Shown here one piece after another: positions 12,801-21,800 of a stretch of 64,000 nt of DNA; within the stretch, counting starts at the first letter, position 1; each line of letters starts with the position of its first letter. Made by a program: the position numbers and the translations under genes. The stretch comes from Rhipicephalus microplus (taxonomy: Eukaryota > Arthropoda > Arachnida > Ixodida > Ixodidae). The stretch is taken from contig NC_134704.1 in assembly GCF_043290135.1 (NCBI RefSeq), forward strand, positions 21,150,001 to 21,214,000, written 5' to 3'. The notes under the pieces were generated by a model that worked only from the letters and a program-made list of their open reading frames with translations, was not told the origin of the DNA and did not search any database.

Positions 12801-15800
12801 GGCATCTACGTCAGAGTCCAGGAAAAAGGCTGGATGAGCGCGGAACTCATGGTTGATTGGGTGAAAACAGTCTGGGGTCGGCGGCCGGGTGGTCTGTTGT
12901 TGCCGTCCATGCTTGTCCTGGACAGTTTTCGTGGGCACCTAGTAGACCGCGTACGAGATGAGCTAAAGGAGCTGCGCACAGATCTGGCAGTTATTCCGGG
13001 CGGCCTCACATCGATACTGCAGCCTTTGGACGTGTCCTTGAATAAACCTTTCAAGGACAATGTTCGAAGGCTGTACACCACCTGGATGGCTGGAGGACAA
13101 CATCAGCTGACTCCAGGTGGTAAGATTAAGAGGCCGCCTGTGGAAATGCTGTGCGCTTGGATCGTGGAAGCGTGGCAGGCGATCTCCGACGAAGTCGTCA
13201 GGAAAAGCTTCAAGAAGACTGGTATCTCGAACGCACTGGATGCGAGTGAGGATGACATGTTGTGGGGTGCGGATGATTCGGACACCGAAAACGAATCCCC
13301 GCTCGGCGAGGATGAATGTGTGATCTCCGACTCAGACTCCGAATGGGGAAAATGAGGAACAGCTACGACTCTTGTGTAAATAAATTTTACGTGTGTGTGT
13401 GCAGTTGACGGCTCTCGCTTGTTCATTGAAAGGTACGTAGGTATGTTTGTTTTATGCTGAATTAATTGGTAAACGATAAAGTCGCCTTTTACATGACAAG
13501 TGTGCAGATTTAAAGCGCGAGAACAGAGTTGAAAAAATTTTCGAAAATTTTACCCCGTGTAATTGGCGCACCCCTAACTTCGAGCCGGATTTTCTGAAAA
13601 AAAAGTGCGCCTATTATGCGAGTAAATACGGTATATGCTGCGGGAACAAACGCGCAAAAGAAAAATGGAGGCTACGACGTCATCATCACTTGTTTTCTTG
13701 GCTGCAGTGTGGTGACATAAGGGAGAGAGAGAGAGAGAAGAAACTTTACTCAAGTGTCCCTGCTGGGGTCAAAGGTGGCGGGGGGCCGGGAGACTGGCCC
13801 CTCTGTAACCCCCTTCCTCAGGCGGCGGCCATGTTATATTCAGAGTGCATATTGCGTGGTATGGGGGGAATCACGAAAGTGTCGCGAATGTCTGAAGGAA
13901 TTGGGAGTTTCTGGCCAAACTGGGAGACGTAAGGTATGCCGAGTGCGCACATGAGATGACGTCCTGTAGGAGTTTGGCCTAATCGTTTATAGTGCAATAT
14001 ACGTTGTGCCTCAATGAATTCGTCTATAGTATTGTGTAGTCCTAGGTCATTGAGTTTCGCATTGGGCGTAGACATGGGGAGATGCAGCGCGCACTTGTAG
14101 CAGCGCCTGATCAGTATGTTTAGTTTTTTCTTGTCGGTGAGTAGTTTCATAAATGGAGCAACGTAATGGATTCTGCTTGTGGAGAAGTCGGTCACCAGTC
14201 GTATGAAATTGGCCTCTTTCATGCCGTGCTGTTTATTGGCGATGCGGGAGATGAGCCTAGTAGTCTGATAGACATGATGGTGTAGTAGTTATATTGTTTC
14301 CGAATTGCCGCCGTTCTGCTGAATGCGGAAGCCCAATACGCGAATGGTAGGGACTGTTCGTATAGGGTGATGTTGCACATGCAGATTTATCGTGGGAAGG
14401 TTAACATAAGGGAAGTAGGGGGTCCCCAAAAGGTCCCCTTTGAGGGTGTCAGTGGCATAATAGAGTCCAAGGCTGCCCACTTCCAGTGAGTGTAACGTCC
14501 CCGCTAGTTCATGGCATGGCCACCAGATGCTGCGGTTTGTGAAAAACTTAATATATCCCTCTGGTTTTTTTCCCCCTAAAATGAAGGCAGTGTATATCAA
14601 TTCGAACAACCAATCTTTCAATTTGTCAAAATCTTTGTGACAAAAATTTTGTTCAGCATCTCTTCAAGAAATTGAAGCAACTACCGTATTTACTCGATTC
14701 TACCGCGCCCTCGATTGTAACGCGCACCAGATTTCCACCGCGAAAAAAAAAAAAAAAAAAAAGTAAGACATCAATTGCAACGCGCACCCATTTCTCTCGC
14801 TGGCCCGCACGATCACACCACTCGAAAAAACGACTCCTTTCGGGAGCGTCTTCCATTTAAATATGAGGTACGGGCGAAGCTTGTGCCCATCTGATGTGTA
14901 ACAGACCATTGCCGTCACTGTAGTTTTACCGTGGACCGATGTCAGCGCGCAAACTTGCTTCGCCCCCTTCTTCTCGACGGTTGTGGTGCCAGGCATGTCG
15001 AAGTAAAGAGGCGTCTGATCGGCATTCCCGATTTGCCCAAGCAGGTAGCCGTTGTTGCGCCGCAAGTTTAGGACGAACCTCTGAAAACTGTGAAGCTTTT
15101 CATCGTACTCTTGCGCAAAACTTTTCGCATATGCATGTTCCCCTTCGGAGGAAAAAGCCTTTCCTCTTCATAAAGTTAGTTAACCAGCACCTGCTCGCTT
15201 TAAAACTGGCTCCGCATTAGACCTTTTTCTAAGACTAATTGGATAGCCCGTACTTGGAGCAGTTCTGTCGTCACGGGCCGCTGTGCGACTCGCTGCTCAA
15301 GCACATACTCGCCGAGCAGCTCCTTAATTTGCGGATACCGACCCTGGTGTGGTCCACAGAAGCCTTTGCGTAAAGTTTTGCTGTCTACAATCTTCTGCTT
15401 TTGTTTCCGCCGGTCCCGCACGCACGTTTCGGGAACTCCGAATGAGCGCGATGCGGCCCGATTTCCGTCCGTTTCTGCACACGCGATGACTTTTCTTTTA
15501 AAAGCGGCATCGTGGTGCACTCGAGTTTGGGGAGTCGGCCCATCCACGCCGTCGATTCAAATGCACTACTAGATGACGAACTCCTCAGCACACGTACGAA
15601 GTGCCGCACATGAAAAACACATAGGCAGAAATGGCCGACGCGCTATGCCGACGCACGTAGGGGGCGGCCATTTTGGATTTGCCGATGGCAATAGATTGAC
15701 CGTAATTTTTTTGTTCGTACTCGATTCTAATGCGCATGCGATTTATGAACTCGCTTAACCGGAAAAAAGGTGCGCGTTAGATTCGAGTAATTACGGTATT

Positions 15801-18800
15801 CAAAACTTCAACACTAGGACCACTTTTTACCATGCTTTACATGACATCCATTTCTGTTTAGTGAGTGTAGGTGCATGCTAACAACCTGCGAACTTTCATT
15901 ATATTAAAGAATGCGTAATGCAGAAAAAGAAAAGCAATTTAGTCTAGTGGGCTAGCTTACGCCCAAACATGATCATGCACACAATATTTTCCTTTGGCGC
16001 CAAGCAGGAAAGGCACACTCACGCTGAACCGTTTTAGAAAGTCCTCGGTGAGGGGCTGCGTGTGGGCTGCAACTGTGACGTACGTGTTCAGCTCTGTGAG
16101 GGCTTGGAGGCATGCCTCGGCACGGTTTTTACCAAGGCAACTCTCATTCAGGTAGAACTGAAAATGCAAAGCATCATTGTGAGCATGCAAACTGCGTGGT
16201 GACCGAAAACGAAGTATGAACTCCCTAAATGGGCATTATCGGGTATTGTGGCAATATTAGAAGGGATCACAAGGTCTGCATTGAGCTCGTTGAAACTTGC
16301 AACTAACAGTGCGATGCGGCTTTATAATTTCTGAATATTTGTTGCAGCAAAACTAGTGGCCAACAGTGCCAAATGTTACCATGTCCACCCCAGATGAAGG
16401 ACCTCTGCCAATGATGTACCAGCTGTACTGTACTGCACAGACATTTCATTACATCTCTGAATTTTCATTTCGTTGCTTCACCTAACCCTTTGTAGTTTTA
16501 GGCAGCACTTTCCATTTCCTGGTATCCATTCAGTCATTCCAAGAGACCCCTGATTAAAAGTGCTTGACGGATCCTTTTCGTAATATTCGTTGCCCAGGTC
16601 TATCTCATTTTCTTTTGATATCAGCAAAGACGTGGGCCGACCTGTTCATTCCCTGAAACATTGTGCTTTTTTGCTATCCACAAGTGTCATGCTTACTTCT
16701 CGGCAACAGTGCCCAATAGACCCAATGTTTCATCCCATCATAGCCAGCTTTGCGAACGTCAACTTTTCAAGTTTATTATTGTCCATCTTTTTTGCCCTAC
16801 AAGTAGGAAGTGGCGAAAATGCAATAGATGTGCACTTCAAGATTTTTCAACAGCTATCAGTTACCACCAACGAATTGGTGTACAGTCCTCCAGAATTGAC
16901 CCACTTGTTACACTATCACACACATGAATCCAGTAACTCCCAATTTTCCCAGGAGACTGGGTCAACGAAAACTGGTAGCGGTAGCAAAAATTCCTAAGAG
17001 GCACAACAAAATTAAAATCATACCGACTTTATCTTTCAATTGCACTTCTAAAGTGTCTGAAAATAGCACGACTGGGTACTTTCATAGTAAAGCTGGAGAC
17101 GTGTACGAATGGCAAGGGGCTACACGCACCTCGTTCAAGCGAGACTACGTAGTGCACAAATTGGGCCGGGACAATACTACAGTTGGCATAATATAAATTA
17201 AAAGAAAATTACGCAAGTTCATGCTAACAACTGTGCCTGAACAGGCGGTTCTTAGACAAAAGCAACTGCGTTGAAAGAGAACGCAACAGACCTGTGAGGA
17301 GAGGTCGGCGGTGGTGCACACACCCTGGTCATGGATGGTGACCGACTTGACGCCACTCAAGATGATGTTCTTGGCAATCTCCACTCCCAGGCCTCGCATG
17401 CCCGATATGAGCACATCTGACCGGGCCATCCGGAGCATGGCCTCATGTCCAAGGACATACCTGCAAGGTGCGAAGCCTGACTGAAACGTTTCTGCCCCCG
17501 AAATCCAGTCGAACTTTGGTTATGTATTACAAAGGCTACGACATTGTGGGGACACTGCATAAAGCTCTTAGTTTTCGGGAAAGCAATTTAGCTCTGCAAA
17601 GCGAGTACCACAAATCCTATCCAATATTTTGAAGTAAATAAGTGACTTTAGTGGCTCGTTTTCCCTGTTCGACAATATTAATGAGAGCTAACACACAATG
17701 ATGCCAAGGAATACAGCGGGATGTTAGAAGTAATTGTAATGTATATGTGAAGAAACAAAAGTGGATGAAAAGATGACTTGCCACTAGCAGGATTTGAGCC
17801 TGCGACCTTCGAAAGTGTCAGATGCTCTATTTTGAGCTACCCTCATCCCTATTTTTGAGCTACATTCACCCCGCACCCCCTACTATATAGGGTCAATGCC
17901 ACCTCACTTTCATGGAGAGTGTGAAACTCGTTTTTGCCTGTTGGCATCACGTAGCACGTGATCTTATGACCTGGAAGCCCACCAATAATCCCTCGGATAT
18001 CACCTCAAGGCATCGACTGTCAGAACAAGACCCTCGCTGAAAATGAAGGAAAGAAGATTAAATTTATTCGCTCGTTTTTTTTTTGTTATACACAATTTTA
18101 ATTAGAAACTGATGCCAAGGAAAGTATAGGGGATATATAGAAATAATTGTATATAGAAATATTTGTTACATGCTACGTGGTGCCAACAAGAGGTGCTGAC
18201 TGACGCTCCCATGATTAAATGCACACATAGTGGATGGGTGGATGACCCCCATTGTAGCTCAGCGGTAGAGCATCGAATGCATTATTCCAACGTCGCAGGT
18301 TCGGATCCTGAAGGGTGGCAAGTTATTTTTTCGCCCACATTTCTTTGCATTCACATTACAATTACTTCTGTCAACATCTATACTTTCCTAGGCATCGTTG
18401 TCTGTTAGTTCTCATTATCCAGAATTTCAGTTCACCTACTTACGGCTGAACATCATGGTGTAAAACACTACAGCACCCAGTGTTGGCAAGACTGCTAAAG
18501 TGCTTAACTGTTACATGACATATGTTATTTTCTTTTCGGAGAGTGTTGCTAGTGGTACGAATGTTGGCCTAATGCACCCAGTGTTGGCAAGACTGCCAAA
18601 GTGCTTAACTGTTACATGACATACGTTATTTTCTTTTCCAACAGGGTTGCTAGTGATATGAATGTTGGCCTAATAACAGCAGTTGGGGTTTTACATCCCA
18701 AAATCGCAATGAATTACGAGGGACACTGTAATACAGTGCTCCAGAAATTTTGAACACCTGCGGTACTTCAATGTGCATCTAAATCTAGGTACACAGGCCT

Positions 18801-21800
18801 CCAGCCTTTCCGCCTCCATCAAAATGTGGCTGCCCACAACTGGGAATCAATAGTACAATGTATGGGTTAGCAGCTGAGCACCGAAACACCTAGACCACTG
18901 CAATACAGTGAAGGTTGGCCTGTTTACCATGGTAATTTCCATATGTCTCATCCTTAATAGCCATTCAACAACTTATAGCACCTCTGAAATCTTGGAAGAT
19001 GCTGCACTAGACTCATGCATGCATCACACTTACAGCTGTCTTGAGTAGAGACTCTCATCGATGTCAGCAGTGCTTTGGGCTGTGGAGCCATTTTGGGCCA
19101 TTTCCCCCTGGAGAGACAAAGCAATGTAAGAAAACACACACATACACCAGCTACTAACAAATGGTTTAACCTTCCCATGCGGAGCTGCACAACACTCATC
19201 TAAATGCCTATGAGATGCATTGAGTGGAACTTCAAACTGGCATGTCACTCAATTTATATGCGTACTAAAAAAAACTTCAACCTCGAGATTGCATCCATTT
19301 CGTGGCTCGGTATGCATTAGTAGTTTTAACAAATTTGAATGAAATGTATCACTATTTTATTTCAAGGGCTAACAGCACACCAAAGCTCGAAGGAACATCA
19401 CTACTGTGACGTGTTTAGTATGGCGCGTACCACCACGAGTGACTAAACCCAAGTAATTACATCGACGATCCACGGGTTCTCATACGGACGCATGAAAACG
19501 CTCACTCTTAATGGCCAGTCCTCATTACCCCTCGTTGCATGATTTCATAAAATTACCAGACTTGAATCGCAAAGAAAAGATAGGCGTAAAGAAAGAGCAT
19601 GATTCAACGTGTGCTCATCAGTCGGTATGTTAGAAAACCGTTGCGAGCCGGTTTTGTTGGTAGCGTGGAAAAAGGGAAATGGGTGTCGTTTTATGACGTG
19701 TCTGGTACATACCAGCATGACCACGAACTATCAGAGGAGAAGGATGCGTTCCTGTGTACTTTTTTTCCGTTTGTTTTTTCTATCTCAATATTTTGCACCT
19801 TTTACAATATCAAAAATGGCCACAGCTGCCATGTGGAAAAAGTGCAGCTTACATTTGCATTAAGAAAGTTTTTTCTAGGTCATAAAATTTCGGAATTAAG
19901 AATACGCCATAAAAGCTGAATTAACAAGTAAAAAAGGATCACTAATTTTCCTCCTGGTAAATACACTGAAATAATGAAGTTTCAGGAATATTCATAGCCT
20001 CAAAGCGAAAAGGAAATAAATAAATATAAGAACTTTAAACAACGTCAGATATGGAACGGTACGAATTGACCACTCCCCTCAACTGCCATATCTGACAACA
20101 AAGGGTAGTTCTGTCTAAAAAAAAAAAAATCGCTGTATCGGGCAGCAGTAAACCTTTGCATGTCGATGCAAACAACGACGATAGGCAGCTGCACAAATAA
20201 ATCAATTAGCGACTACACCAGCAACCAGAATTCCATGGACGACACACCGATCGGCTCTGTCGGTTCAATCGCGGAGAGTCGCAAGCCCGGCGATAGATAA
20301 AAACTGGCACAACGAGAGCGTCGGGTCAGCCACCCTTCTCAATGAGCGCTACATTTCGAAACCGGAGGCACAGCTAGAGGAAGCTCGCCACAAACGCAAC
20401 GCGAAAACCACCTACGCGTAGAACAAACCGAGCGTCGCCCGCCGTGTCCTCCGGGGATGAATGGACAAAACTGGGAACCAACACCGATCAGATACAAAAG
20501 TTCGTCGACTCCCGAAGGCACCCAAGCATCGCCTAGTCACCGCTGGCCCCGGCGGCCAGCGTCTGCGAAAACTGTAGAGCCGCCAGTTGCGTATTCGCAA
20601 GCCGAGCGCTCGCTAACGTTTCTCGGCACTAACGTTCTACTCCAATTGGAGCCGGGAGGGCCGGCCGCGCGAGCTCTTTGCTTTTGTCACTTTACATTCC
20701 TTTCTAGCTGGCCGATATTTCGAAAACCCCCATCAGCTGACACAGGCGCGCACGCGTACGAAACCGAGCGGCTACCGAGCGACGGCTGTGTGCGTGACCT
20801 CGGCAAGAGCCGACGCTCCACCATAACTCGGGACACGTCACTGCCGGCAACAGGCGCCGAAACAACGCGGAGAAAGTTAAATGGAAACAAAAAATTTTTG
20901 GAGTGCTGCCGTTTCGAAACGAGACCACAAATTGGTAAACCCCGCCACTAAAATGGGAAGAAAAAAAAAAACAAATAAAAGGCCACGCGTCAACCGGCAC
21001 CTGACGCCAACCGGGCTTTCGCTTCCCGGTGTTCTGCCACAACGGCGAGGCTTACGAGCACGACCCACCTGCCGAGACCGCGGGCTCCGCTGCAGCACGG
21101 TGCGGCGGCGACTCGACGACGGACTCCGCTGGGTACGCCGCGCTCGACACCCGTGCGACGTGGTCGCTCTCGCGGGTGTGACGACGCCTCCGGTGGCCTC
21201 TGGTCGACGAAACGCGGTCCCCATGGCGACGTCTAGATAAACATTTTACCCTCTCGTCTTTTCCTCAGTGCTGCCAATCGTGCAACGCTTTCGGCCGGCA
21301 CGCGATACTGCGCCTCTACACCCTTTGCGAAGAGAGCCCCTACCGGGTGTCCAAACGCGAGGTTAAATTCTGCCGGCACGAGAGGCGTGTTGAGCCAACA
21401 CCAGTTTAAGCACGTGCACGTGAGATGGGGGCAGCCGGTTGTATCAAGGCATCGCTGGCTCTTACAGACGGGACGGAACAGCCACTTTCCACAGCATTCG
21501 GAGAGTAAATTTGCCAGAGCGGTTTAGTAGTCAACGGCAAGCATACTCAACAGTGTTCTTAAATTGCGACCTCAAAAGATCTGTGAAAGAGAAAAAATAA
21601 GAACAGGGTTGTGTCTGAAGCGCGAAAGCAAACGAACCAGTCCTTAGTACAAGCGAGAATTTTACAATCACAACTTACTAAAACTCGTGCGTCCCGTTCG
21701 AATATCACAGAAAACTTGTCATTTCGACTTTCTTTTTTCGACGCATGCCATATTGCAGCACCACACGATTCTCGCAGAAACAACTACTTGCTTAAAACAA

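Larger units (their letters stand above)
10510..13631 (+). mobile_element. Family B pogo-like element, 3.1 kb including a nested family A copy
   Basis: Termini CCGTATTTGCTCGCATAAT and, reverse-complemented, CCGTATTTACTCGCATAAT; TA duplicated at 10508-10509 and 13632-13633. Removing nested copy A2 (10741-11852) leaves about 2.0 kb, carrying one transposase gene. An AATAAA at 13379-13384 follows that gene. Confidence 0.87.

Noticed and set aside
17779..17845. tRNA gene on the minus strand
   Set aside because: A and B boxes are present, but the acceptor stem does not close and the tail matches another copy at 18.3 kb, so it is a SINE.
20457..20951. 164-codon plus-strand ORF in the CpG-rich block
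   Set aside because: No recognisable domain, overlapping open frames on both strands, and GC-rich composition that produces long frames by chance.
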